The notes under the pieces are model-generated. The model worked only from the letters and a program-made list of their open reading frames with translations, did no database searches and was not told the origin of the DNA. The position numbers and the translations under genes are program-made. Of a stretch of DNA of 64,000 nt, positions 8,445-16,504 are shown piece after piece. The DNA comes from Flavobacterium microcysteis (lineage in GTDB: Bacteria; Bacteroidota; Bacteroidia; Flavobacteriales; Flavobacteriaceae). Numbering within the stretch: the first letter of the stretch is position 1; the number at the start of each line of letters is the position of its first letter. The stretch spans positions 186,001 to 250,000 of the forward strand of contig NZ_VFJE01000052.1 of NCBI RefSeq assembly GCF_006385255.1, in the 5' to 3' direction.

Positions 8445-8474
8445 AAGCCCGTCTACAGAATTATAGACGGGCTT
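8445..8474 (+). terminator. Terminator of the padR operon
   Basis: AAGCCCGTCTA and TAGACGGGCTT form an 11-bp perfect stem followed by a T-run, 8 bp after the hydrolase stop codon. Confidence 0.9.
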
Positions 8475-8572
8475 TTTTATATACAGCTTGCTGTTCAATT
8501 CAATTTTTCTGCCTGTTATTACAAATTCTTGCTCGTTTCTTTCATCATCATATATACTACTATCAAGGCATT

Positions 8573-8580
8573 TACATTTG
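8573..8580 (+). promoter_or_regulatory. -7 box for the 8599 gene
   Basis: TACATTTG is an exact TAnnTTTG match 18 bp before the ATG at 8599. Confidence 0.55.
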
Positions 8581-8598
8581 CCACTTGAAAAATAATAT

Positions 8599-9015
8599 AT
8601 GAAAAAAACTACTATCGGACTCTTTCTCCTTACCTCCTTTATCACTACTGCCTCCATAGCACAAACGATTGAAACTACCACTGCAACTAAAGAATCTAAA
8701 ATTTCGTTTGCCTTTTTTGAAGGAACTGCTGTAGCAGGCTATGTTGACAAAGGAGGTTTTTTAAATTTTACCGGACCAAACGTTAGCCTTACATCCGGAA
8801 AATCGAAACTATTGCTAGGTATGCTTCCCTCCTTGCGATTTAAGGAAGACAAATCGGAAGTAAAAAACTCTTTTGTAATGCCAACTCTAGGAATGGGACT
8901 TACTTACAGCTATAAGAAATTAGCTTTCCAGATTCCCCTATACTACAATGCAAAAACAGCAACTGCTGATGGAAAATGGAATGTGGGAATTGGTGTTGGG
9001 ATAAAGCTGAAATAA
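8599..9015 (+). CDS. Small exported, probably outer-membrane, protein
   Basis: A 138-residue protein with a clear Sec signal peptide (MKKTTIGLFLLTSFITTASIAQ, cut after about residue 22). The mature 116 residues consist of amphipathic beta segments with Gly and aromatic residues (GMGLTYSYKKLAFQIPLYYN, WNVGIGVGIKLK), typical of a small barrel or barrel fragment. I do not recognise a named family. It has its own -7 box and stands alone between a terminator and the DinB-like gene. Confidence 0.65.
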   Translation: MKKTTIGLFLLTSFITTASIAQTIETTTATKESKISFAFFEGTAVAGYVDKGGFLNFTGPNVSLTSGKSKLLLGMLPSLRFKEDKSEVKNSFVMPTLGMGLTYSYKKLAFQIPLYYNAKTATADGKWNVGIGVGIKLK

Positions 9016-9104
9016 TAAACTTAAACATTTCTTATAACATAATTTTAACAGCTGTTTTTTTATAAATTGTTTTATCTTTAAAATTAAATCAAATTGATAA
9101 AGCT

Positions 9105-9671
9105 ATGAAAAACAGAATCTTACTTAAGTACATTGCCGTTATCCTACTCATAGGATCTGCTATGCAGGCGCAGTATATTGTCAAGCCTGAAAAAGGCTAT
9201 TCCCAAGAAATCGGGACGACAGTATTTATGCTTGAAAATTTAAAAAACCGTATTACCATGAGCATTAAGGATCTGACCAAGGAACAGACCGATTATCTTT
9301 TGGTTGAAGACGCCAATAGAATTGGTGCCATGATTTATCATTTGGCTACAACAGAAAAATTCTATCAGGTCTTTACTTTTGAAAACAGAGAATTCAACGA
9401 AGAAGAAAAAGCAAAATGGGATTTAGCTCTTGAACTAGGAGATCCTGCCAGAAAAGCCTTGGTAGGCCAACCCATCGAATACTACCTAAAAATTTGGGAT
9501 GAGGTACGTAATGAAACTCTACGTCTGCTAAAGACTAAAGACGATAAATGGTTTAATGCCGTAACCAAAGAAAAATCCATGAATAATTATTTTGCCTGGT
9601 TTCATGTTATGGAACACCAAGCCAATCATATGGGACAAATACAGATGATTAAAAACCGTCTGCCGAAATAA
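9105..9671 (+). CDS. DinB-superfamily protein with signal peptide
   Basis: A 188-residue four-helix-bundle protein of the DinB/YfiT superfamily. The metal-binding pattern is MIYHLATTEKFYQ near residue 75 and HVMEHQANHMGQIQ near residues 168-181, giving the expected three histidines. Unlike most DinB proteins it begins with a hydrophobic leader (IAVILLIGSAMQAQ), so it is probably exported. Such proteins are often thiol S-transferases or of unknown function; a periplasmic version is unusual. Upstream there is a TATCTTTA near-match to the -7 box. Confidence 0.82.
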   Translation: MKNRILLKYIAVILLIGSAMQAQYIVKPEKGYSQEIGTTVFMLENLKNRITMSIKDLTKEQTDYLLVEDANRIGAMIYHLATTEKFYQVFTFENREFNEEEKAKWDLALELGDPARKALVGQPIEYYLKIWDEVRNETLRLLKTKDDKWFNAVTKEKSMNNYFAWFHVMEHQANHMGQIQMIKNRLPK

Positions 9672-9721
9672 TAATTTGCTTAAAAATAAACTTCTTAAAT
9701 TATCTTAAAACTTAAAAAACT

Positions 9722-11446
9722 ATGATTGAAACTTTGAACACTATTAAGGATTTGAAAATCCATGACATTTTTCAACCTGGTAACATTTATGATAACACCG
9801 TAGTATATGTTAAAGGTTATTATAATGAAGGCGATGGAGGTGAGGGCATTTTTATTTATAAAACAAGTGGTAAAGGCAGTGCTCCTCAAGACACGGTACA
9901 AACACCAAATGATGGTACGATTATTAAATCCAGTGTTGCGACGTCACCTGCAAACGGCAGATGGTTCAGACAATATTCAGGGCATCTGAATATCTTATTC
10001 TTTGGGGTTATTAAGGATGAATATCCTGCCAACACACCAGTTGGTTTTTCCAATTCAGATAAAATACAGGCGGCAATCAATTATGTCAACGAGAATTTTT
10101 GGTATAACAAAAGATCAGGAGAAATGACTCTGCTTTTTCCAAACGGGACTTATTTTATTGATAAGCCTATAGAGCTCAAATCCGGCATAAAATTGCTGGG
10201 CGGTAAGGGAAGTATGTTTGTAGTACTTGAAACAGCTCCCCATTATGATTATATATTTAAACTGGCCGTAGGACCGATTGTAAATACGGAAATGGAGAAT
10301 TTCGTATTTGATTTAAAAGATGTGGTAGGTACCGGCGGAATACACCTTAAAGGAATTAAAGATCCCAAAGAAGGTGGGGCTTGGACTTGTAGTTTCAAAA
10401 ATATAAGAATGAATAATTGCAAAGGACATGGTATTCATCTAGAAGGTGGCGAAACTATTCCTCCTGGATCAATCACAGATTACTTCTTACCCAATCAATA
10501 CATAAATTTTGAAAACGTATGGATAACCCGAAAACACGTCGATTATAACTGTCTTAAAATAACCGGACAATTAAATACGAGTACGTTCATCAATTGTATT
10601 TTTGAAGCGCCTTATGTTTATAATGATACTGATCCTGGCCTGGATGGAGTAAATGTTTTGATAGAAAGCAAAACGGATTATGTAAATCCATGTGAGTTCT
10701 CATTCATAAATTGTGCTACCGGGGGACATGTGAGATATGGCTATAAGATAAAAAACGTTCAAAATATTACTTTTGACACCTGTTGGTTTGAAGATATCGA
10801 TATAAGTATTGATATTACCAATAGCTCCGGAATAAATATTAGCAACTGTCGATTTGCCAATGCTGCCGGACAAGGCTCAAGGCCTATATCTTTTGTGCCT
10901 CCTGGAACTGGCCGTTGTATATCTGTATTAGATTCATCTGTGACCGTAGAAAACAATTATGTAACCGTTTCTGAAAAGGACAATCCATCAGCACACAACG
11001 AAAGGTTTATTACTGGTATTGGCAACAATAACGTAATAAATGCTAAAAACAATTCATTTCAAGATATTCGCTTGAGCGAGACAATTGGAATTGTCCAAAA
11101 TGTTTCTATTGAAAACATTCTTGTAGCAACAGGATCAACTACAGGTATTGTGACTTCGGGAAAAAAATTAGTTTTTGTCAAAGTTCCAGTAGGAAGTACT
11201 AATAATATAATAAACAGAATTAATTCAACTATAATAGCTGGAGAAACCATTTTTATCAGAGCAGATCAAGGAAGTGTGACATTTAATGAAATGAGCACGG
11301 TTAATGAAATGACAGGTAAAAATTTTGTTTTGAACGGAAGAAGTACGCTAACGTTGTCGAATGGTCAGGCAGCAACTTTCATAAAATTGGATGGAATCAA
11401 TGGTAATGAAAAATGCTGTTATCAGTTAGTTTCTATATCAAATTAA
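9722..11446 (+). CDS. Right-handed beta-helix protein, pectate-lyase/tailspike-like
   Basis: A 574-residue protein with no signal peptide: it begins MIETLNTIKDLKIHDIF and goes straight into the fold. Residues 1-85 form a small beta domain with GDGGEG near 38-43 and GRWFRQ near 77-82, the layout that precedes beta-helix domains in phage tailspikes and pectate-lyase-like proteins. From about residue 110 (IQAAINYV, then LLFPNGTYFID) to 450 there are helix coils with repeated NIT/NCxF rungs, then a beta-rich tail. No enzyme residues can be assigned. There is no T9SS sorting domain and no phage gene nearby. It sits alone and ends at a strong terminator. Confidence 0.75.
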   Translation: MIETLNTIKDLKIHDIFQPGNIYDNTVVYVKGYYNEGDGGEGIFIYKTSGKGSAPQDTVQTPNDGTIIKSSVATSPANGRWFRQYSGHLNILFFGVIKDEYPANTPVGFSNSDKIQAAINYVNENFWYNKRSGEMTLLFPNGTYFIDKPIELKSGIKLLGGKGSMFVVLETAPHYDYIFKLAVGPIVNTEMENFVFDLKDVVGTGGIHLKGIKDPKEGGAWTCSFKNIRMNNCKGHGIHLEGGETIPPGSITDYFLPNQYINFENVWITRKHVDYNCLKITGQLNTSTFINCIFEAPYVYNDTDPGLDGVNVLIESKTDYVNPCEFSFINCATGGHVRYGYKIKNVQNITFDTCWFEDIDISIDITNSSGINISNCRFANAAGQGSRPISFVPPGTGRCISVLDSSVTVENNYVTVSEKDNPSAHNERFITGIGNNNVINAKNNSFQDIRLSETIGIVQNVSIENILVATGSTTGIVTSGKKLVFVKVPVGSTNNIINRINSTIIAGETIFIRADQGSVTFNEMSTVNEMTGKNFVLNGRSTLTLSNGQAATFIKLDGINGNEKCCYQLVSISN

Positions 11447-11472
11447 GTTGTATTACTTATGTAATCATAAAT

Positions 11473-11504
11473 AAAAAAGGTGTAGATTTCTCTACACCTT
11501 TTTT
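11473..11504. terminator. Bidirectional terminator
   Basis: A perfect 14-bp inverted repeat (AAAAAAGGTGTAGA and TCTACACCTTTTTT, 4-base loop) lies between the convergent beta-helix gene and the E1 dehydrogenase gene. Confidence 0.92.
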
Positions 11505-11519
11505 GTATTATTTTATAAT

Positions 11520-13496
11520 TTAGTAAGCCATCAACTCTTTTAAAGCTTCCTCAAATCGTCCTTTCGCCAGGAATTGATCTTCCAGTGCTTTTGTAAATGG
11601 AATTGGCGAATCTAAGCTCGATACGCGTTTTACCGGCCCGTCAAGATATTCAAAACACTCTTCCATAATCATGGCAGAAATATCACTGGCTACACCACCA
11701 AACATCGTATCTTCCTGAAGAATAATTGCTTTTCCTGTCTTTTTTACAGAAGCATAAATCGCTTCAGTATCTAACGGCTGCAATGTTCTTAAATCTAATA
11801 GATCCGCAGAAATTTCCGGGTTCTTAGCCAAAGTTTCTAACGCCCAATGTACAGCAGCTCCAAAAGCAATAATTGTTACATCTTTACCTTCTTTCAACAA
11901 AGAAGCTTTTCCTAGTGGAAGTGTGTAGTAATCTTTTGGAACATCCTGGTAGATGCTTCTGTACAGTAATTTATGTTCAAAAAACAATACCGGGTTCGGA
12001 TCGTTAATAGAAGTATTCAAAAGTCCTTTAGCATCATATGGGAAAGCCGGATACACCACTTTCAAACCTGGTGTTTTTGTAAACCATGCCTCATTAGTCT
12101 GTGAGTGGAAAGGTCCTGCCTGTGTCCCACCACCACAAGGCATTCTTACAACTACATCTGCATTTTCCAGCCAACGGTAATGCGATTTAGCCAAAAGGTT
12201 CACAATTGGATTAAAACCTGTCGAAACGAAATCTGCAAACTGCATTTCTACAATAGCTTTATGTCCGTTGATTGAAAGTCCCATTCCGGCTGAAACCACG
12301 GCACTTTCGCATATAGGTGTATTGATAATTCTTTCTTTTCCAAACTGTGCTACAAAACCATCAGTAATCTTAAATGCACCTCCATATTCTGCAATATCCT
12401 GTCCCATGATAACCAGGTTCTCATGACGCTCCATTGACTCTTTCAAACTATTAGAAATGGCATCAATAAGACGAATATTTATCTTTTTATCTGAAGGAGT
12501 AACTTCCTCAAATTCATAAGGTTTATAAACATCATTTAATTCTTCTTCATAAGTAGCTACGAGTTCAGGTTCGGCTTGTACCATAGCCCAGTTTTCGTCG
12601 ATTTCTTTTTTGATTTCAGAACGAATTTCATCATCTTGTTCCTGCGTAAGCACTCCCAATTCCGAAAGATATTTTCTGTAATTATCTACCGGATCTTTGA
12701 TAGCCCACAAGTCCATTAAGTCCTGAGGAACATATTTGGTACCACTAGCCTCTTCGTGGCCACGCATTCTGAAGGTCTTAAACTCCAACAAAACCGGTCT
12801 TGGGTTTTCTATCATCGAAGCTTTTAATTCTGATAGCTTGGTAAAAACTTCCAATATATTGTTCCCGTCAATAATATGTGCCTCCATTCCGTAACCTATA
12901 CCTCTATCGGCAAGATTCTCACAACGGTATTGCTCATTGGTAGGTGTGGAAAGTCCATAACCGTTATTTTCAATCACAAACATCACTGGCAATTCCCAAA
13001 CCGAAGCAATATTCAAGGCTTCGTGGAAATCTCCTTCACTGGTTGCACCTTCACCGGTAAACACAGCCGTAACTTTTCCGTTCTTTTTTAGCTTGTTGGC
13101 CAAGGCGATTCCATCTGCAATTCCCATCTGAGGACCCAAATGCGAAATCATTCCTATAATTTTATATTCCTGGGTTCCGAAGTGGAACGAACGGTCACGA
13201 CCTTTAGTAAATCCGTTAGCCTTTCCCTGCCATTGTGAAAATAATCGGTAAAGCGGAATATCTCTTCCTGTAAAAACGCCAAGGTTTCTGTGCATCGGAA
13301 GGATATATTCATCCTTATCCAAAACAGCAGTAACACCGCAGGCTATTGCCTCCTGCCCGATTCCGGAAAACCATTTGGAAACTTTTCCTTGACGGATAAG
13401 AATCAGCATCTTCTCTTCAATCAATCGGGGCTTTAAAATTCTTTTATATAAATCTAATAATTGTTCGTTGGTTAGGTTTTTTCTGTCGAAATTCAT
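11520..13496 (-). CDS. Fused alpha/beta E1 component of a 2-oxoacid dehydrogenase
   Basis: A 658-residue thiamine-diphosphate enzyme with both E1 subunits in one chain. Residues 1-320 are E1-alpha: the ThDP-binding stretch begins GEGATSEGDFHEA near residue 145 and reaches the ENNGYG pair near 178, with GHEEASG near 245. Residues 335-658 are E1-beta, with GQDIAEYGGAF and GAGMGLSINGHK segments. The best fit is the branched-chain 2-oxoisovalerate type, which decarboxylates 2-oxoacids and loads acyl groups on an E2; pyruvate-type use cannot be excluded. The start at MNFDRKNLT follows a -7 box at 13536-13543; a longer reading frame to 13673 would run through the promoter. No E2 or E3 gene is in the window. 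Confidence 0.9.
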   Translation of the reverse strand: MNFDRKNLTNEQLLDLYKRILKPRLIEEKMLILIRQGKVSKWFSGIGQEAIACGVTAVLDKDEYILPMHRNLGVFTGRDIPLYRLFSQWQGKANGFTKGRDRSFHFGTQEYKIIGMISHLGPQMGIADGIALANKLKKNGKVTAVFTGEGATSEGDFHEALNIASVWELPVMFVIENNGYGLSTPTNEQYRCENLADRGIGYGMEAHIIDGNNILEVFTKLSELKASMIENPRPVLLEFKTFRMRGHEEASGTKYVPQDLMDLWAIKDPVDNYRKYLSELGVLTQEQDDEIRSEIKKEIDENWAMVQAEPELVATYEEELNDVYKPYEFEEVTPSDKKINIRLIDAISNSLKESMERHENLVIMGQDIAEYGGAFKITDGFVAQFGKERIINTPICESAVVSAGMGLSINGHKAIVEMQFADFVSTGFNPIVNLLAKSHYRWLENADVVVRMPCGGGTQAGPFHSQTNEAWFTKTPGLKVVYPAFPYDAKGLLNTSINDPNPVLFFEHKLLYRSIYQDVPKDYYTLPLGKASLLKEGKDVTIIAFGAAVHWALETLAKNPEISADLLDLRTLQPLDTEAIYASVKKTGKAIILQEDTMFGGVASDISAMIMEECFEYLDGPVKRVSSLDSPIPFTKALEDQFLAKGRFEEALKELMAY

Positions 13497-13535
13497 AATA
13501 GTTACGAAAAGGTTTGCGCAATTTTTTAGCTCGCC

Positions 13536-13543
13536 CAAAAGTA
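13536..13543 (-). promoter_or_regulatory. -7 box of the E1 dehydrogenase gene
   Basis: CAAAAGTA on the plus strand reads TACTTTTG on the minus strand, an exact TAnnTTTG match 40 bp upstream of the ATG at 13496. It supports that start over the upstream ones. Confidence 0.6.
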
Positions 13544-13627
13544 TAAAAAAATAACAGCATAAACTCTTAATGTTACAGAATTTTCTATTGTTAATAACTT
13601 TTGAAATTAAATTCTCAAAATAATCTA

Positions 13628-13635
13628 TACATTTG
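13628..13635 (+). promoter_or_regulatory. -7 box of the oxygenase gene
   Basis: TACATTTG is an exact TAnnTTTG match about 53 bp before the ATG at 13689, in the divergent intergenic region shared with the E1 gene. Confidence 0.5.
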
Positions 13636-13688
13636 TGATAACAAGGCTTGACGCCTAGCAAAGTTATTAACATATATTTTTAAAGAGT

Positions 13689-14639
13689 ATGCAAAATATT
13701 CCTAGTGTTGACTTGCGTGATTTCCTTTCGGACGACCCGAAACGTAAACAAAAATTTGTAAATGAAATCGGAAAAGCTTTCGAAGACATAGGCTTCGTAG
13801 CATTAAAAGGTCATTTTTTAGATGACAAACTGGTAGATGAGCTGTATGGCGAAATCAGAAACTTCTTCTCTTTACCATTAGAAACCAAAAGCAGTTATGA
13901 AATTCCTGGTATTGGTGGACAGCGTGGTTATGTTTCCTTTGGAAAAGAACACGCTAAAGGCAAAAAAGAGGGAGATTTGAAAGAATTTTGGCATTTTGGC
14001 CAGTATGTAGACAATGACTCAAGATGGGCTAAAGAATATCCTGACAACGTTGAGGTAAAAGAATTACCTCGTTTTAATATAGTAGGAAAAGATGCCTACC
14101 AAATGCTCGAAAAAACAGGAATTTATGTATTGAGAGCATTGGCATTGCATTTAGGTTTGGATGAATTCTATTTCGACAAATATGCCGAAGAAGGAAACTC
14201 CATATTACGTCCTATCCACTATCCGCCAATTACACAAGAGCCGGAAAACGCTATCCGTGCTGCAGCACATGGCGATATCAACCTCATTACCTTATTGATG
14301 GGAGCTCAAGGCCGTGGACTTCAGGTACAGAACCATAATGGTGACTGGATTGATGCTATTGCGGAACCAGACGAATTGGTAATCAATGTAGGCGATATGC
14401 TTTCAAGACATACCAATAACAAACTTAAATCTACTATTCACCAAGTGGTAAACCCACCAAGAGAATTGTGGGGAACTTCTCGTTATTCCATTCCATTCTT
14501 CATGCACCCGGTAAGCGACATGCGTCTGGACTGCCTTGAAAACTGTATCGATGAAGAAAATCCAAAATTATACGAAGACATTTCAGCTGGAGAATTCCTG
14601 CACGAACGTTTAGTTGATTTGGGATTAATCAAAAAATAA
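13689..14639 (+). CDS. Isopenicillin-N-synthase-like 2OG-Fe(II) oxygenase
   Basis: A 316-residue cytosolic enzyme of the IPNS-like non-haem iron oxygenase family. The DIOX_N segment at the start (PSVDLRDFLS, then FEDIGFVALKGH) precedes the double-stranded beta-helix. The iron ligands are H194 and D196 (AAAHGDIN) and H251 (STIHQVVNP). R265 and S267 (RYS) would bind the 2-oxoglutarate carboxylate. All key residues are present, so an active dioxygenase or oxidase is expected. The substrate is unknown. It is divergent from the E1 gene and ends at its own terminator. Confidence 0.9.
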   Translation: MQNIPSVDLRDFLSDDPKRKQKFVNEIGKAFEDIGFVALKGHFLDDKLVDELYGEIRNFFSLPLETKSSYEIPGIGGQRGYVSFGKEHAKGKKEGDLKEFWHFGQYVDNDSRWAKEYPDNVEVKELPRFNIVGKDAYQMLEKTGIYVLRALALHLGLDEFYFDKYAEEGNSILRPIHYPPITQEPENAIRAAAHGDINLITLLMGAQGRGLQVQNHNGDWIDAIAEPDELVINVGDMLSRHTNNKLKSTIHQVVNPPRELWGTSRYSIPFFMHPVSDMRLDCLENCIDEENPKLYEDISAGEFLHERLVDLGLIKK

Positions 14640-14662
14640 GTTTTACATTTATACTTTATTAG

Positions 14663-14691
14663 AAAGACATTGAGTTATGCTTGATGTCTTT
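14663..14691 (+). terminator. Terminator after the oxygenase gene
   Basis: The arms AAAGACAT and ATGTCTTT can extend inward through TGAG/CTTG with two wobble pairs, giving about 12 bp and a 5-base loop, followed by a T-rich run. Confidence 0.75.
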
Positions 14692-14757
14692 TTGATTTTG
14701 TAGAATATAAGAAGCAGTAAACGACACTGCGCTTAATAAAAATCCAATTAAACAGTT

Positions 14758-15090
14758 ATGGATTTACATGACCAATTAAAAAAGCTTTTCCCAGACCACG
14801 AACCGTCTGAAGAAATCGAAGAAACTCAAACCGAACCAAAAGAACTCTGGGTCCAAACCGAACCAATGATTTGTAAGTTCGAGAAACGAAAAGGAAAACC
14901 AACCACCATTATAGAAGGCTATACCGGATCTGATGACGATTTCAAGATTCTGGCTAAAGAACTAAAAACAAAATTAAGCGTAGGTGGCACCTTTAAAGAC
15001 GATTCAATTATCATACAAGGTGACTATCGTGACAAGATAATGACAATCCTTAAAGAAAAAGGCTTTAAGGTAAAACGTGTTGGCGGATAA
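14758..15090 (+). CDS. SUI1/eIF1-like translation initiation factor (YciH type)
   Basis: A 110-residue protein. The first 40 residues are acidic and probably disordered. Residues 42-110 form the SUI1 fold: CKFEKRKGKPTTIIEGY, then LAKELKTKLSVGGTFKDDSI, IIQGDYRD and a C-terminal KGFKVKRVGG. This is the bacterial YciH group, related to eukaryotic eIF1, thought to influence fidelity of translation initiation by contacting the small ribosomal subunit. It appears to be a single gene between a terminator and the phosphorylase gene, 85 bp downstream. Confidence 0.93.
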   Translation: MDLHDQLKKLFPDHEPSEEIEETQTEPKELWVQTEPMICKFEKRKGKPTTIIEGYTGSDDDFKILAKELKTKLSVGGTFKDDSIIIQGDYRDKIMTILKEKGFKVKRVGG

Positions 15091-15175
15091 CCCCACTCTC
15101 ACAAATAAAATAATTTAATAACTGGCTTTTTCACCAAGAGGCTTAGCCTTTATAAAAACTTAGAAACTCAAAAAA

Positions 15176-16042
15176 ATGATACAATCTTCAGAATTAATAT
15201 TAAACCCTGATGGCAGCGTCTATCACCTGAATTTAAAACCAGAACATATTGCAAACGATATCCTATTCGTAGGCGACCAGAATAGAGTTGAAAAAATCAC
15301 TCAGTTTTTTGACTCTATTGAATTTTCAACTCAAAAAAGAGAATTTAAAACACAAACCGGAATCTTTAAAGGAAAAAGAATTACGGTAATGTCAACAGGA
15401 ATTGGCCCAGACAACATTGATATTGTAGTTAACGAACTGGATGCGCTTGTCAACATCAATTTGGAAACACGCCAACCAAAAGAAGAATTGACTTCCCTAA
15501 ACATCATACGAATTGGAACATCGGGTTCTTTACAGAAAGATATTCCGGTGGACAGCTTTGTTATGTCTAAATTCGGATTGGGATTAGACAACATGCTCCG
15601 TTCTTATAAAATTGATCCGATTATTGACGAAGCTTTGGGCGAAGCATTCCTTCATCATACAAATTGGGATATCAGAAAAGGAAAACCTTATGTAGTACGT
15701 TGCAGTGAAAAACTGGAAAAACTGATCGAAAGTGACAAAATCTTTAAAGGAATCACAGCAACGGCAGGCGGTTTTTACGGACCACAAGGCCGTGTTTTGC
15801 GTCTTGAAATCCAGGACCCGGAATTAAATGCAAAAATGGACAATTTCAATTTTAACGACAACAGAATTACCAACCTTGAAATGGAAACGGCTGCTATTTA
15901 CGGACTGTCTGCATTGCTTGGACACAATGCTTTATCGCTAAATGCTATTATCGCTAACCGTGCAAGTGGTACTTTTAGTGAAGACCCATACAAAGCTGTA
16001 GACGAATTAATTGCATATACATTAGATAAATTGGCAAAATAA
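15176..16042 (+). CDS. Nucleoside phosphorylase (uridine/purine type)
   Basis: A 288-residue cytosolic enzyme of the PNP/UDP family. Motifs are GDQNRVEKI near residue 33, MSTGIGPDNIDIV near residue 74, IRIGTSGSLQ near residue 112 for phosphate binding, and LEMETAAIYGL near residue 237, which binds the ribose and marks the family. It cleaves a nucleoside with phosphate to base and ribose-1-phosphate, for salvage. Purine or pyrimidine preference cannot be fixed by eye. The following DinB gene starts 6 bp after it, so the two probably share a transcript. Confidence 0.92.
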   Translation: MIQSSELILNPDGSVYHLNLKPEHIANDILFVGDQNRVEKITQFFDSIEFSTQKREFKTQTGIFKGKRITVMSTGIGPDNIDIVVNELDALVNINLETRQPKEELTSLNIIRIGTSGSLQKDIPVDSFVMSKFGLGLDNMLRSYKIDPIIDEALGEAFLHHTNWDIRKGKPYVVRCSEKLEKLIESDKIFKGITATAGGFYGPQGRVLRLEIQDPELNAKMDNFNFNDNRITNLEMETAAIYGLSALLGHNALSLNAIIANRASGTFSEDPYKAVDELIAYTLDKLAK

Positions 16043-16048
16043 TTCCTG

Positions 16049-16504
16049 ATGCTGCAAGAAGTGATTCTTAAATTTGAAGAGCTACTGGTCGAAAATCTCG
16101 ATTATTTTAATACAACAAATGAAGAGGTTTTAGATTTCAAACCAGACAACAAATGGTCTAAAAAAGAAATACTAGGCCATTTGATTGACTCAGCAATTCA
16201 CAATCTGGTACGGTTTACGGAAATACATTATGCTCCAAAACCTTACCAATATAGAACATACAACCAGGAAGATTTAGTAGCTATAAACCAGTATCAGTCA
16301 ACTGGCAGTAAGGAATTAATCCAACTCTGGTTTTCGCTGAACAAGCAAATACTGAGAATTTTTAAATCGGTCAACAGTGAAGCTTTGCATTATGAAATTG
16401 AGCTGAATGACAAATCCATAATTAACCTTAGATTCTTAATGAGCGATTATGTTGCCCATTTAGAGCATCATATCAAACAAATACAAAACCGTTATTCATC
16501 ATGA
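16049..16504 (+). CDS. DinB family protein
   Basis: A 151-residue cytosolic four-helix-bundle protein. The typical DinB features are KWSKKEILGHLIDSAIHN near residues 34-51 and YVAHLEHHIKQI near residues 137-148, supplying the three metal-binding histidines. Family members include bacillithiol-dependent S-transferases, which would fit a genome that encodes BshA, but the reaction is not shown here. It starts 6 bp after the phosphorylase gene and its stop overlaps the next start as ATGA, so translation is coupled. Confidence 0.85.
   Translation: MLQEVILKFEELLVENLDYFNTTNEEVLDFKPDNKWSKKEILGHLIDSAIHNLVRFTEIHYAPKPYQYRTYNQEDLVAINQYQSTGSKELIQLWFSLNKQILRIFKSVNSEALHYEIELNDKSIINLRFLMSDYVAHLEHHIKQIQNRYSS

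Noticed and set aside
13497..13673. N-terminal extension of the E1 dehydrogenase
   Set aside because: The extra 59 residues read through the -7 box at 13536-13543 and do not resemble the family; MNFDRKNLT is the natural start.
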